Positions 17,568 through 26,745 of a DNA stretch of 64,000 nt are shown piece after piece. Position 1 is the first letter of the stretch; each line of letters opens with the position of its first letter. Position numbers and translations under genes: made by a program. Source of the stretch: Paenibacillus_Z sp042653205 (GTDB lineage Bacteria > Bacillota > Bacilli > Paenibacillales > Paenibacillaceae). Below the pieces are notes generated by a model. It was not told where the DNA came from and searched no databases. It saw only the letters and a list, made by a program, of their open reading frames with translations. Location of the stretch: assembly GCF_042653205.1 (NCBI RefSeq), contig NZ_JBHSHY010000002.1:1-64000 (forward strand). Direction: 5' to 3'.

Positions 17568-18005
17568 ATGTCCGATATCACCAAACAACCGCTGCCGGAG
17601 CAGTATCGGCAGCTGATGGAGCAAGCGATCGAAGCGAAGCGCAACGCGTACGTGCCGTATTCGAGGTTTCAAGTCGGTGCGGCGCTGCTCGACGCGGAGG
17701 GCGGCGTCCACCTCGGCTGCAACGTCGAGAACGCGGCGTACAGCCCGACGAACTGCGCCGAACGGACCGCGCTCTTCCGGGCGATCGCGGACGGCCGTGC
17801 GGCGAAGAGCTTTCAGGCCATCGCCGTCGTCGGGGACACCGATCTGCCGATTACGCCGTGCGGCGTCTGCCGCCAGGTGCTCGTGGAGCTTTGCGCGCCC
17901 GACATGCCCGTTATCATGGGCAATACGAAGGGCGACTGGAACATACTGACCGTGGACGAACTGCTGCCCGGCGCATTCTCGTCGAAGCAGCTGGAAGATG
18001 TATAA
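17568..18005 (+). CDS. cdd: Cytidine deaminase
   Basis: A 145-residue homotetramer-type cytidine deaminase of pyrimidine salvage. The active site is complete: C63-A-E65 (zinc ligand and proton shuttle) and P97-C98-x-x-C101 (zinc ligands); the substrate-contact segment is CNVENAAYSPTNCAE. The ribosome site AGAAAGGAAGG precedes the ATG. It lies between dgkA and era, as in Bacillus. Confidence 0.96.
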   Translation: MSDITKQPLPEQYRQLMEQAIEAKRNAYVPYSRFQVGAALLDAEGGVHLGCNVENAAYSPTNCAERTALFRAIADGRAAKSFQAIAVVGDTDLPITPCGVCRQVLVELCAPDMPVIMGNTKGDWNILTVDELLPGAFSSKQLEDV

Positions 18006-18046
18006 GACAGCTAGCGTAATGCCTGGAAGGGGACATTAGACCACCT

Positions 18047-18973
18047 ATGAATGCAACTACGACCGGGTCCAAAGGATCCAAAGATAAATATCGCTCCGGC
18101 TTCGTCGCGATCGTCGGACGTCCGAACGTCGGCAAGTCGACGCTGATCAACGAAGTCATCGGTCAGAAAATCGCGATCATGTCGGACAAGCCGCAGACGA
18201 CGCGCAACAAGATCCACGGCGTGTACACGACGGACCATTCGCAGATCGTGTTCCTCGATACGCCGGGCATCCATAAGCCTACCTCGAAGCTGGGGGATTT
18301 CATGGTGAAGTCGGCCATCGGCACACTCGGCGAAGTGGACGCGGCGCTCTTCCTGATCGACGTCTCCGAGGGATTGGGCGGAGGCGACCGCTTCATCATC
18401 GAAGCGATGAAGAAAGTCAAGACGCCGGTGTTCCTCGTCATGAACAAAATCGACAAGATCGAGCCGGACGCGCTGCTGCCGCTCATCGTGCAATATAAAG
18501 AGCTGTACGATTTCGCCGAAGTCATTCCGATCTCCGCGCTGCAAGGCAACAACGTCAACACGCTGCTGAAGGTGCTCGGCGATTATTTGCCGGAAGGCCC
18601 GCAGTATTACCCGGCGGATCAGGTGACGGACCATCCGGAGCAATTCGTCTGCGCCGAGCTCATCCGCGAGAAGATTCTGCACCTCACCCGGGAAGAAGTG
18701 CCGCACTCCATCGCCGTCACCATCGAAGACATGCGCGTGCAGGACAACGGCGTCGTCTATATCGGCGCGGTGATCTTCGTCGAGCGCGACTCGCAGAAGG
18801 GCATCGTGATCGGCAAGCAGGGCGCGCTGCTGAAGCAGGTCGGCAAAGAAGCGCGGCGCGATATCGAGACGCTGCTCGGCTCCCGCGTGTTTCTGGAGCT
18901 GTGGGTCAAGGTGAAGAAGGATTGGCGCAACCAGGACCGGGTTCTGAAGGACCTCGGCTTCCGCAACGATTGA
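18047..18973 (+). CDS. era: GTPase Era
   Basis: A 308-residue ribosome assembly GTPase. The G1 loop GRPNVGKST is at 24-32, G3 is DTPGIHKP, G4 is NKID and G5 is ISALQG. The C-terminal KH domain has the VIGKQGALLK loop that binds the 3' end of 16S rRNA. The N-terminus is about 15 residues longer than some homologues, with low complexity. The purine-rich GGAAGGGG lies about 13 bases before the ATG, slightly far. Confidence 0.96.
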   Translation: MNATTTGSKGSKDKYRSGFVAIVGRPNVGKSTLINEVIGQKIAIMSDKPQTTRNKIHGVYTTDHSQIVFLDTPGIHKPTSKLGDFMVKSAIGTLGEVDAALFLIDVSEGLGGGDRFIIEAMKKVKTPVFLVMNKIDKIEPDALLPLIVQYKELYDFAEVIPISALQGNNVNTLLKVLGDYLPEGPQYYPADQVTDHPEQFVCAELIREKILHLTREEVPHSIAVTIEDMRVQDNGVVYIGAVIFVERDSQKGIVIGKQGALLKQVGKEARRDIETLLGSRVFLELWVKVKKDWRNQDRVLKDLGFRND

Positions 18974-19078
18974 CGCCGGCCGCCGCCGGACAAGCAATAA
19001 TTTGGCTGGGATAAGGGCTACCCGATCATCGCATCCTAATCCGTGAGCAACATTTCTGAGCGGAAAGGATGAATACGA

Positions 19079-19228
19079 ATGCGAAATTTTTCGTGGAAGT
19101 ATTTTACGCTGACCGGGGATGTGGAAGCTTTCTTGCTGTACCGGGAGATGGAGCGCCACGCGCCGGCCGAATCCGTTTCCGAAGAAGAGGAAGGGGAGCC
19201 TGCGGCCGAACGTGAAGGCGTCACCTAG
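19079..19228 (+). CDS. yqzL: YqzL family small protein
   Basis: A 49-residue product encoded between era and recO, exactly where yqzL lies in B. subtilis. The N-terminus (FSWKYFTLTGDVEAFLLY) matches the family pattern of a W..F..TG....YLL..E short domain. The tail is acidic. The ribosome site AAAGGA is 9 bases before the ATG. Function is unknown. Confidence 0.85.
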   Translation: MRNFSWKYFTLTGDVEAFLLYREMERHAPAESVSEEEEGEPAAEREGVT

Positions 19229-19260
19229 CCCGTACACGGAGCGAGTTGGGGGAGAGGCTC

Positions 19261-20007
19261 ATGCAGTACCGGGTCGAAGGGATCGTCATTCGAAGCACCG
19301 ATTATGGGGAAGGCAACAAGATCGTCACGCTGCTGACGAATACGCACGGCAAAGCCGGGGTCGTCGTCCGCGGCGCGAAGAAACTGAAAAGCCGCCACGG
19401 CTCCCTGTCGCAGCTGTTCACGCATGGGGAGTATCTTTTTTTTCGCAGCAGCGGCTTGGGAACGTTGACGCATGGTGAGATCATCGAATCTCACCATGTT
19501 TTGCGTGAGCAGCTGGATATGGCGGCCTATGCGTCCTATGCCGCGGAACTGGTAGACCGCGCGCTGCAGGAGGAGGACGCCGGCGCGTTCATGTTCGAGC
19601 AGCTGAAGGCGTGCCTCGGCTCGCTCGCCGAAGGCAAGGATCCGCTCGTGACGACGCAGCTGTTCGAGATGAAGATTTTGCAGGCGGCCGGGTACGGACC
19701 GGACTTCGCCGCGTGCGCGTCATGCGGCAACGAAGCGGGACCTATGGCGCTGACCGCGAGAAGTGGCGGCATCCTGTGCAGCCGCTGCGCTTATAAGGAT
19801 CCGCAGGCGATGCCGCTCGGCGAAAGCGCGCTCAAGCTGCTGCGCGTCTACCAGGGCATGGATCTTCGACGCCTCGGTAATGTTCAGCTCAAGGATGAGA
19901 CGAAGCAGCAGCTGAAGACGGCGATGCGGCTCCTGATGGATACGCATATCGGCATTCCGCTGAAGTCGCGCGCGTTCCTGGACCAAATGGACAAGTATTC
20001 AATTTGA
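19261..20007 (+). CDS. recO: DNA repair protein RecO
   Basis: A 248-residue recombination mediator that works with RecR to load RecA on SSB-coated DNA. The N-terminal OB fold begins MQYRVEGIVIRSTDYGE, and the C-terminal zinc module has CASC at about 157-160 and CSRC at about 178-181. An in-frame ATG five codons upstream (19246) is possible, but the one at 19261 follows GGGGGAG at ideal distance and starts at the conserved OB fold. Confidence 0.96.
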   Translation: MQYRVEGIVIRSTDYGEGNKIVTLLTNTHGKAGVVVRGAKKLKSRHGSLSQLFTHGEYLFFRSSGLGTLTHGEIIESHHVLREQLDMAAYASYAAELVDRALQEEDAGAFMFEQLKACLGSLAEGKDPLVTTQLFEMKILQAAGYGPDFAACASCGNEAGPMALTARSGGILCSRCAYKDPQAMPLGESALKLLRVYQGMDLRRLGNVQLKDETKQQLKTAMRLLMDTHIGIPLKSRAFLDQMDKYSI

Positions 20008-20018
20008 AATGGCTGCGA

Positions 20019-20047
20019 TTGACACGGCGTCCTGGAATTGATAAGAT
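20019..20047 (+). promoter_or_regulatory. SigA promoter of the glyQS T-box operon
   Basis: TTGACA (20019-20024) and TAAGAT (20042-20047) are separated by 17 bases, just downstream of recO and upstream of the T-box. Confidence 0.88.
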
Positions 20048-20054
20048 AGGTTAT

Positions 20055-20302
20055 TATTTATGTGTATAGACGATGATGGAGAAAGTAGTCGGCATGTCGT
20101 CCGATTGAAGCGAGCCGGGGATGGTGGAAGCCCGGACGGACCTGCGCGGCGAAGGGCGCTCCGGAGTTTACCGTATTGAAAAGCGGGCTTATCGCCGCCG
20201 TCTCCATGACGCGCCGGCAGTGAGCCAAGTAGGGTGGAACCGCGGAAGCACAAGCTTTCGTCCCTATGTCTGGAGCCAGACGTAGAGACGGAAGCTTTTT
20301 TT
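20055..20302 (+). ncRNA. Glycyl T-box leader (riboswitch) with terminator
   Basis: The leader carries the invariant T-box AGGGTGGAACCGCGG (20231-20245), followed by a terminator hairpin (about 20252-20297) with a T-run. Stem I shows the AGTA-type element near 20085 and a distal GGTGGAAG loop. A GGC glycine specifier is plausible near 20155 in GAAGGGCGC. Uncharged tRNA-Gly pairing with the T-box would favour the antiterminator and switch on glyQS. Confidence 0.95.
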
Positions 20303-20336
20303 GACGTTCACTATGAATGAAGGAGAGAAGAAGCGC

Positions 20337-21224
20337 ATGAATTTTCAGACCATGATTTTGACGCTGCAGCAATTCTGGGCGGAACAAAATTGCATTCTTG
20401 TCCAGCCGTACGACACGGAGAAAGGCGCCGGCACGATGAATCCGATGACGTTTCTGCGTTCCATCGGCCCCGAGCCGTGGAACGTCGCGTACGTCGAGCC
20501 TTCCCGCCGCCCAGCGGACGGCCGTTACGGGGAAAATCCGAACCGGCTATACCAGCACCATCAGTTCCAGGTGATTCTGAAGCCGTCGCCGGACAACATC
20601 CAGGAGCTGTACCTGGAAAGCCTGAAGCGGCTCGGCGTCGATCCGCTGCATCACGATATCCGGTTCGTGGAAGACAACTGGGAATCGCCGACGCTTGGCG
20701 CGTGGGGCCTCGGCTGGGAAGTGTGGCTCGACGGCATGGAAATTACGCAGTTCACGTACTTCCAGCAAGTCGGCGGCATCGACGCGAATCCCGTTGCCGT
20801 GGAAATCACGTACGGCATGGAGCGCCTCGCGTCCTATATTCAGGAGAAGGAAAACGTGTTCGATCTGGAATGGGTGGACGGCGTGTCCTACGGCGACGTC
20901 TTCCTGCAGCCGGAATACGAGCATTCGAAATATACGTTCGAAACGTCGGATACGGCGATGCTGTTCTCGCTGTTCAACATGTACGAGGAAGAAGCGAAGA
21001 AAACGTTGGAGCACAAGCTCGTCTTCCCAGCGTACGATTATGTGCTGAAATGTTCCCACACGTTCAACCTGCTGGACGCGCGCGGCGCGATCAGCGTCAC
21101 GGAGCGGACGGGCTACATCATGCGTGTGCGCAACCTGGCGCGCGCGTGCGCGGCGGCGTATTTGGAAGAGCGGGAGCGTCTCGGCTTCCCGATGCTTAAG
21201 AAAGGAGCGAACGCCAATGGCTAA
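20337..21224 (+). CDS. glyQ: Glycine--tRNA ligase alpha subunit
   Basis: A 295-residue catalytic alpha chain of the tetrameric bacterial glycyl-tRNA synthetase. The N-terminal FQTMILTLQQFWAEQNC and the class II motif with RRPADGRYGENPNR are standard. The ATG at 20337, after GGAGAGAAG, gives the conserved N-terminus; an in-frame ATG at 20301 lies in the terminator tail. It is controlled by the upstream T-box and overlaps glyS by 8 bases. Confidence 0.97.
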   Translation: MNFQTMILTLQQFWAEQNCILVQPYDTEKGAGTMNPMTFLRSIGPEPWNVAYVEPSRRPADGRYGENPNRLYQHHQFQVILKPSPDNIQELYLESLKRLGVDPLHHDIRFVEDNWESPTLGAWGLGWEVWLDGMEITQFTYFQQVGGIDANPVAVEITYGMERLASYIQEKENVFDLEWVDGVSYGDVFLQPEYEHSKYTFETSDTAMLFSLFNMYEEEAKKTLEHKLVFPAYDYVLKCSHTFNLLDARGAISVTERTGYIMRVRNLARACAAAYLEERERLGFPMLKKGANANG

Positions 21225-23298
21225 GGATCTGCTGCTGGAAATCGGACTGGAAGAGGTGCCGGCCCGCTTTGTGCGCGGCGCCATGAACCAATTGAAAGAG
21301 AAGACCGCGAAATGGCTGGAAACGAGCCGCATCGCGCACGGCGAAATCGAGGCGTACGGCACGCCGCGCCGCATCGCAGTGCTCGTTCGCGCCGTCGAGG
21401 AGAAGCAAGCCGACGTCCACGAAGAAGTGAAAGGGCCGTCCCGCAAAATCGCGGGAGGCGAGAACGGCGAATGGAGCAAGGCCGCGCTCGGCTTCGCCCG
21501 CAGCCAAGGCGTCGATCCGAGCGACTTCTTCTTCAAGGAGCTCGGCGGGGTCGAATACGTGTACGCGAACAAGAGCAGCATCGGTACGGCGACGGCCGAC
21601 GTGCTGCCGGAAGGGCTGACGTCGCTCATCACATCGATGTCCTTCCCGAAAAACATGCGCTGGGGCAGCAACGACCTGCGCTTCGTGCGCCCGATCAAAT
21701 GGCTCGTCGCCTTGTTCGGCGACGAAATCGTGCCGCTCGAAATCACGGCAGTGCGCAGCGGCCGGACGACGCGCGGCCATCGTTTCCTCGGCGCGGCTAC
21801 CGACATTCCGGTGCCGGCCGATTACGCCGCGCGTCTGAAGGAACAGCACGTTATCGTCGACGCGGCCGAGCGCGAGGCGCTGATCGTGGAGCAGATCAAC
21901 GCGCTGTCCGCCGAGAAGGGCTGGCACATCGCCGTTAAGGAAGACCTGCTGGAGGAAGTCGTCTTCCTCGTCGAATACCCGAACGCGCTGTTCGGCACGT
22001 TCGATGAATCGTTCCTGAACATTCCGCAGGAAGTATTGATCACGTCGATGCGCGAGCATCAGCGGTATTTCCCGGTGCTGGACAACAACGGGAAGTTGCT
22101 GCCGTACTTCGTGACGGTGCGCAACGGCGACCGGACGTCCATCGAGAACGTAGCCAAAGGGAACGAGAAGGTGCTGCGCGCGCGGCTGTCCGACGCGAAG
22201 TTCTTCTACGCCGAGGATCAGAAGCTCGCCATCGGCGACGCGCTGGCGAAGCTGGAGACGATCGTCTATCACGAGGAGCTCGGTACGGTCGCCGACAAGG
22301 TCCGCCGGATCGTGGATACGACGGGCAAGCTGACGGCCGTACTCGGCTTGGACGCGCAGGACGCGGCGGACGCCGCGCGCACGGCGGAGATCTGCAAGTT
22401 CGATCTCGTAACGCAAATGGTCTATGAGTTCCCCGAGCTTCAGGGCATCATGGGAGAAGACTACGCGCGCAAAGCCGGCGAACGCGAAGCCGTGGCGCGG
22501 GCGATCAACGAGCACTACCAGCCGCGCTTCGCCGGAGACCGGGCGCCGGCTTCCGTCGCGGGCGCCATCGTCAGCCTCGCCGATAAAATCGACACAATCG
22601 TCGGCTGCTTCTCCATCGGGATCATTCCGACGGGTTCCCAAGATCCGTACGCGCTTCGCCGCCAGGCGGCGGGCATCGTGCAAATCGTCTTGGCGCACGG
22701 CTTGAAGCTGCCGCTCGGCACGCTGTTCGACCTGTCGCTCGAGGTCCATGCCGCCCGCGGCATGAAGCGCGCCGCCGCAGACGTGCGCAAGGATCTTTAC
22801 GAATTCTTCGCGCTGCGCGTGAAGAACGTGCTGACGGAGCAGAGCGTCCGCTACGACGTCATCGACGCCGTTATGGCCGTCGGCTACAACGACCTTCGGC
22901 AGACGGTCGACCGCGCGTCCGCGTTGACCGCCGCCGCGGCCGGCGAGCGCCGCGAGGAGTTCAAATTCGTCGTGGACGCGCTGAACCGCGTCTGCAACCT
23001 GGCGGCGAAGGCATCGTCCGGCGAAGTGAAGCCGTCCCTGTTTGCGGAAGCGGTGGAAGGCGAGCTGTACGGCGCTTGGACTTCGGTACGCGAAGGCATC
23101 GCGTCGCTCGTCGCGCAAGGCGATGCGGCCGCCGCGATCGTGAAGCTCTCCGCCTTGAAGGATCCGATCAACGCGTACTTCGACCGCGTCATGGTTATGG
23201 CCGAGGACGAGGCGGTGCGGGCGAATCGTCTGGCGACGCTGGCTTCGATCGCGGGCAGCGTCACGCAGGTGGCGGATTTCTCCAAGCTGGTATGGTAA
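21217..23298 (+). CDS. glyS: Glycine--tRNA ligase beta subunit
   Basis: A 693-residue beta chain, which carries the tRNA recognition domains of glycyl-tRNA synthetase. The N-terminus KDLLLEIGLEEVPARF, the middle MSFPKNMRWG and the HD-like region (about 430-480) are family landmarks, and the C-terminal anticodon-binding DALR-like domain ends at ...VADFSKLVW. The ATG at 21217 overlaps the glyQ stop, and AAAGGAGCG lies 8 bases upstream. Confidence 0.97.
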   Translation: MAKDLLLEIGLEEVPARFVRGAMNQLKEKTAKWLETSRIAHGEIEAYGTPRRIAVLVRAVEEKQADVHEEVKGPSRKIAGGENGEWSKAALGFARSQGVDPSDFFFKELGGVEYVYANKSSIGTATADVLPEGLTSLITSMSFPKNMRWGSNDLRFVRPIKWLVALFGDEIVPLEITAVRSGRTTRGHRFLGAATDIPVPADYAARLKEQHVIVDAAEREALIVEQINALSAEKGWHIAVKEDLLEEVVFLVEYPNALFGTFDESFLNIPQEVLITSMREHQRYFPVLDNNGKLLPYFVTVRNGDRTSIENVAKGNEKVLRARLSDAKFFYAEDQKLAIGDALAKLETIVYHEELGTVADKVRRIVDTTGKLTAVLGLDAQDAADAARTAEICKFDLVTQMVYEFPELQGIMGEDYARKAGEREAVARAINEHYQPRFAGDRAPASVAGAIVSLADKIDTIVGCFSIGIIPTGSQDPYALRRQAAGIVQIVLAHGLKLPLGTLFDLSLEVHAARGMKRAAADVRKDLYEFFALRVKNVLTEQSVRYDVIDAVMAVGYNDLRQTVDRASALTAAAAGERREEFKFVVDALNRVCNLAAKASSGEVKPSLFAEAVEGELYGAWTSVREGIASLVAQGDAAAAIVKLSALKDPINAYFDRVMVMAEDEAVRANRLATLASIAGSVTQVADFSKLVW

Positions 23299-23456
23299 GC
23301 GAACCGCCTCGCGGTTAGAATGAAGCGTTCCGTGCAGGCTTCAACGAGCCGCTTCGCGTTAGCGGACACGTCTTAGGAGAAGCCGGCAAGCACACCGCAA
23401 CTTTAGGCGCGGATTCGCGTATTAGTAACCCGACTATCTTTGGAGAGGGGATCGAA

Positions 23457-24275
23457 ATGCCAGCCGATACGCAGCCTGAAGTGATCATTTATGTCGTTTC
23501 CGATTCCGCCGGCGATACCGGCGAGCTTGTCGTCAGGGCTGCGGTAGCCCAATTTCATCCCATTCATACGGAAATCCGCCGCGTGCCGTTCGTGCACGAC
23601 GAAGGCTCGCTCGAGCGCTACGTCGCGCAGGCGAAGCAGCACGGCGCGATCATGCTGTACACCCTCGTGCTTCCCGGCTTGCGGGAAGCGATGCTCGAGC
23701 TGGCGGAGAAGCACGCGGTGACGGCCATCGACCTGCTGGGCTCGCTGATCCAAAGCCTGGAGCAGAAGACGGACCGCAAGGCGCGCCAAGAGCCGGGACT
23801 GAACCACGTGCTGGACGAAAACTACTTCCGCAAGGTTGATGCCGTCGAGTTCGCCGTCAAGTACGACGACATGCGCGACACGACGGGCATCCTGAAAGCG
23901 GACATCGTGCTCGTCGGGGTGTCACGGACGTCCAAGACGCCGCTGTCGATGTATTTGGCGCACAAGCAGTTCAAGGTCGCGAACGTGCCGCTCATTCCGG
24001 AAGTCGGGCCTCCCCCGGAGCTGTTCCAAATCCCGAAGGAGAAGGTCGTCGGCCTTACCATCGACGTGCATTACTTGAACGGCATCCGCAAGGAACGGCT
24101 TAAGGCGCTCGGACTGCCGGATAGCGCTTCGTACGCGAAGGAGGACCGGATCGAGTTCGAGCTGCAGTATGCCGCGTCGGTCATGGAGAAAATCGGCTGC
24201 CTCGTCATCGACGTCTCCCACAAGGCGGTCGAAGAGACGGCCAGCCTGATCCTCGAGCACATCGAATCCGTTTGA
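23457..24275 (+). CDS. Pyruvate,phosphate dikinase regulatory protein (YqfL type)
   Basis: A 272-residue bifunctional kinase/pyrophosphorylase of the DUF299 family that phosphorylates and dephosphorylates PPDK or PEP synthase. The N-terminal VVSDSAGDTGE and the P-loop-like GVSRTSKTPLS near 153-163 are diagnostic. It sits at the yqfL position between glyS and yqxD. No PPDK gene is in the window. GGAGAGGGGA precedes the ATG. Confidence 0.94.
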   Translation: MPADTQPEVIIYVVSDSAGDTGELVVRAAVAQFHPIHTEIRRVPFVHDEGSLERYVAQAKQHGAIMLYTLVLPGLREAMLELAEKHAVTAIDLLGSLIQSLEQKTDRKARQEPGLNHVLDENYFRKVDAVEFAVKYDDMRDTTGILKADIVLVGVSRTSKTPLSMYLAHKQFKVANVPLIPEVGPPPELFQIPKEKVVGLTIDVHYLNGIRKERLKALGLPDSASYAKEDRIEFELQYAASVMEKIGCLVIDVSHKAVEETASLILEHIESV

Positions 24276-24352
24276 CCGCGGGGAAGCAGGATTTTTTGGT
24301 TATTTGCCGTATATAATAGTACGGAAGTTACATGAGAAGATGCGGTGGTGCT

Positions 24353-24823
24353 ATGGTGACGGCGGAGCCAACGATCGTAGTCGATGCCGATGCGTGTCCG
24401 GTTAAGCGGGAAATTGTCGAAGCGGCCCGGGCGCACGGCGTGCCGGTGCTGATGGTCGCTTCGCATGACCACCGGCTTCAGCAAGAGGCCGGGGTCGAGA
24501 TCATGCAGGTCGATCGCAGCGACCAATCGGTCGATCTGTATATCGCGAACCGCGTGCGGCGCGGCGACATCGTCGTCACGCAGGATTTCGGACTGGCCAC
24601 GATCGCGCTCGCCCGGGGCGCGGTCGCCCTTTCCCCGAGGGGGGAGGAGTATCACGCCGGCAACATCGATTATTTGATGGAACGCAGGCACGCGCTTGCG
24701 AAACGGCGCCGGGGAGGCGGAAGAACGAAAGGGCCCAAGGCGATGTCGGACGAGGACCGGTTCCGCTTTCAGCAAAAGCTGACAAAAGTTTTGGAATCTC
24801 GGCAGGAGAATGGTGAACCGTAG
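24353..24823 (+). CDS. yqxD: YaiI/YqxD family protein (DUF188)
   Basis: A 156-residue protein with the family hallmark VVDADACPVK near the N-terminus and the later GDIVVTQDFGLA and GxxxxSPRGEEY segments; the fold resembles PIN-like nucleases, but the function is unproven. A start at 24332 would lie only about 15 bases after a TATAAT (24312-24317), so ATG 24353, preceded by GGTGGT, is preferred; the upstream one remains possible. It sits before dnaG as in B. subtilis. Confidence 0.88.
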   Translation: MVTAEPTIVVDADACPVKREIVEAARAHGVPVLMVASHDHRLQQEAGVEIMQVDRSDQSVDLYIANRVRRGDIVVTQDFGLATIALARGAVALSPRGEEYHAGNIDYLMERRHALAKRRRGGGRTKGPKAMSDEDRFRFQQKLTKVLESRQENGEP

Positions 24824-24864
24824 CGAATAGTATTACTTGTTATTCAGGATGAAGGTGAAAGAGT

Positions 24865-26712
24865 ATGGCTTACGGGAAAATACCGGATTCCGTTATCGAA
24901 GCGGTGCTCAGGCATCACGATATCGTCGAAACGGTAGCGAAATACGTTCACCTCTCGAAGCACGGGAAATACATGAAGGGGCTTTGCCCGTTCCATTCGG
25001 AGAAGACGCCGTCGTTCACGGTCACCCCCGAGAAAGGGATATTCTACTGCTACGGCTGCGGCAAGGGCGGCAACGCCATTAAGTTCATCGAGGAAATCGA
25101 AGAATATTCGTTTCCCGAGGCCGTACGCTTCATGGCGGACGAAGCCGGAATCCCGATCACGTGGGGCGGCGCGCCGGAAGGCCAGCGCAGCGACGAAGGG
25201 AACGGAGAACGCGACAAGCTGGTTCAGGCACATGAACTGGCGGTAAAATTGTATCATTATGTGCTCATGAACACGACGCACGGACAGCCGGCTCTGCAAT
25301 ACTTGCGTTCGCGCGGCGTAACCGACAAACAGATCGACCATTTTTTGATCGGTTACGCGCCGCCAGAATGGGACACGCTCGCGCGCTTTCTGGAGAAGCG
25401 GGAATTCGACCCGGCTTTGCTGGAGAAGGGCGGCCTGCTCATCGGCAAGCAGGACAAGAGCGGGTACATCGACCGTTTTCGGGACCGGATCATCTTTCCG
25501 ATCTGGAACCGCGACGGCAAGGCGATCGCGCTCGCAGGACGGATGCTCGGCGAGGGTCAACCGAAGTATTTGAATTCCCCGGAGACGATGCTCTTCAATA
25601 AGAGCCGGAACTTGTACAATTTTCATCATGCCAGGGCGGCGATGCGCAAGAACAGGCGCGTCGTTTTGTTTGAAGGGTACATGGACGTCGTGAAAGCATG
25701 GAGCGCCGGCGTGCAGAACGTCGTGGCTTCGATGGGGACGTCTTTGACGGAGGAGCATGCGGCGGTGCTGCAGCGCAACGCGGACGAAGCGGTAATCTGC
25801 TATGACGGAGACAACGCGGGACAAGCCGCAGCGCTGAAGTCGATTCCGATTCTGGAGAAGGCCGGTCTGAAAGTACGAGTGGCGATGCTGCCGAAGGGCC
25901 TGGACCCGGACGAATTCATCGAGGCGAATGGCGCGCATGCCTTCATGCGCGAAATCATCGAACATCCGGTGTCCGCCACAAAATTTAAATTATTATATGC
26001 AAAGAAAAACCATATACTCCTAGAAGAAGAGGGACAGAAAAATTACTTGCTTGAAGCCGTACGCATCATCGCCGTGCTGGATTCGCCGACAGAGCGGGAA
26101 TTTTACCTGAAGGAGCTGTCCCGGGAGTTCGATATGTCCTTGGATTCGCTGAAGCAAGACTGTTTTAACGAACGGCAGCAGCTTCAAAAAATGAAACCGC
26201 AAAGGGATAATAACGACAATTCGTGGAATAATGGTAGGAATGAAAACCGTGAAAACCGCCGGAAGTCCTCGGCCCCGCCCGTGCTGCCCGCGTACCAAGT
26301 AGCCGAGCGCAAGCTGCTTGCGCAAATGCTGCAAAGCGCGGATATCGCGAGCGCGGTGCACCGGAAGCTCGGGGAATCGTTTCATGTGGAGGATCACGCA
26401 GCGCTTGCTGCTTATTTATATGCTTATTATGCGCAAGGCCATGATCCGGATGTTAGCCGGTTTATTGCATCGCTTCAGGATGACCGTCTGGAACGGACGG
26501 CCGCTTCGATCTTGATGACGGACGACGACATGCCTTTCGACGAGCAGCTGCTCGACGATTATGTCAACGAAATCGTCAAGGTGCCGAAACTGCGGGAAGT
26601 CGAAGAGAAAAAAGAAGCCATGGTTCGGGCGGAGCGGTCCGGCGATATGCTGAAAGCGGCACAAATTGCAAGTGAGATTATAGCCCTAGAGAGACAGCTT
26701 AAAGGTCGGTAG
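24865..26712 (+). CDS. dnaG: DNA primase
   Basis: A 615-residue primase that makes RNA primers for replication. The N-terminal zinc finger has C41, H44, C62 and C65. The TOPRIM catalytic core includes VVLFEGYMDVV and later CYDGDNAG. The C-terminal helicase-binding region follows a linker (about 440-475) rich in Asn and Arg. It lies in the macromolecular-synthesis order dnaG-sigA. Confidence 0.98.
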   Translation: MAYGKIPDSVIEAVLRHHDIVETVAKYVHLSKHGKYMKGLCPFHSEKTPSFTVTPEKGIFYCYGCGKGGNAIKFIEEIEEYSFPEAVRFMADEAGIPITWGGAPEGQRSDEGNGERDKLVQAHELAVKLYHYVLMNTTHGQPALQYLRSRGVTDKQIDHFLIGYAPPEWDTLARFLEKREFDPALLEKGGLLIGKQDKSGYIDRFRDRIIFPIWNRDGKAIALAGRMLGEGQPKYLNSPETMLFNKSRNLYNFHHARAAMRKNRRVVLFEGYMDVVKAWSAGVQNVVASMGTSLTEEHAAVLQRNADEAVICYDGDNAGQAAALKSIPILEKAGLKVRVAMLPKGLDPDEFIEANGAHAFMREIIEHPVSATKFKLLYAKKNHILLEEEGQKNYLLEAVRIIAVLDSPTEREFYLKELSREFDMSLDSLKQDCFNERQQLQKMKPQRDNNDNSWNNGRNENRENRRKSSAPPVLPAYQVAERKLLAQMLQSADIASAVHRKLGESFHVEDHAALAAYLYAYYAQGHDPDVSRFIASLQDDRLERTAASILMTDDDMPFDEQLLDDYVNEIVKVPKLREVEEKKEAMVRAERSGDMLKAAQIASEIIALERQLKGR

Positions 26713-26745
26713 GATGATCGTTTCTAGGGAGGAGGGAGTCGGAAT

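Noticed and set aside
21196..23118. 640-codon open frame on the minus strand opposite glyS
   Set aside because: High GC keeps antisense frames open. It has low-complexity Arg/His composition, and glyS on the plus strand is unmistakable.
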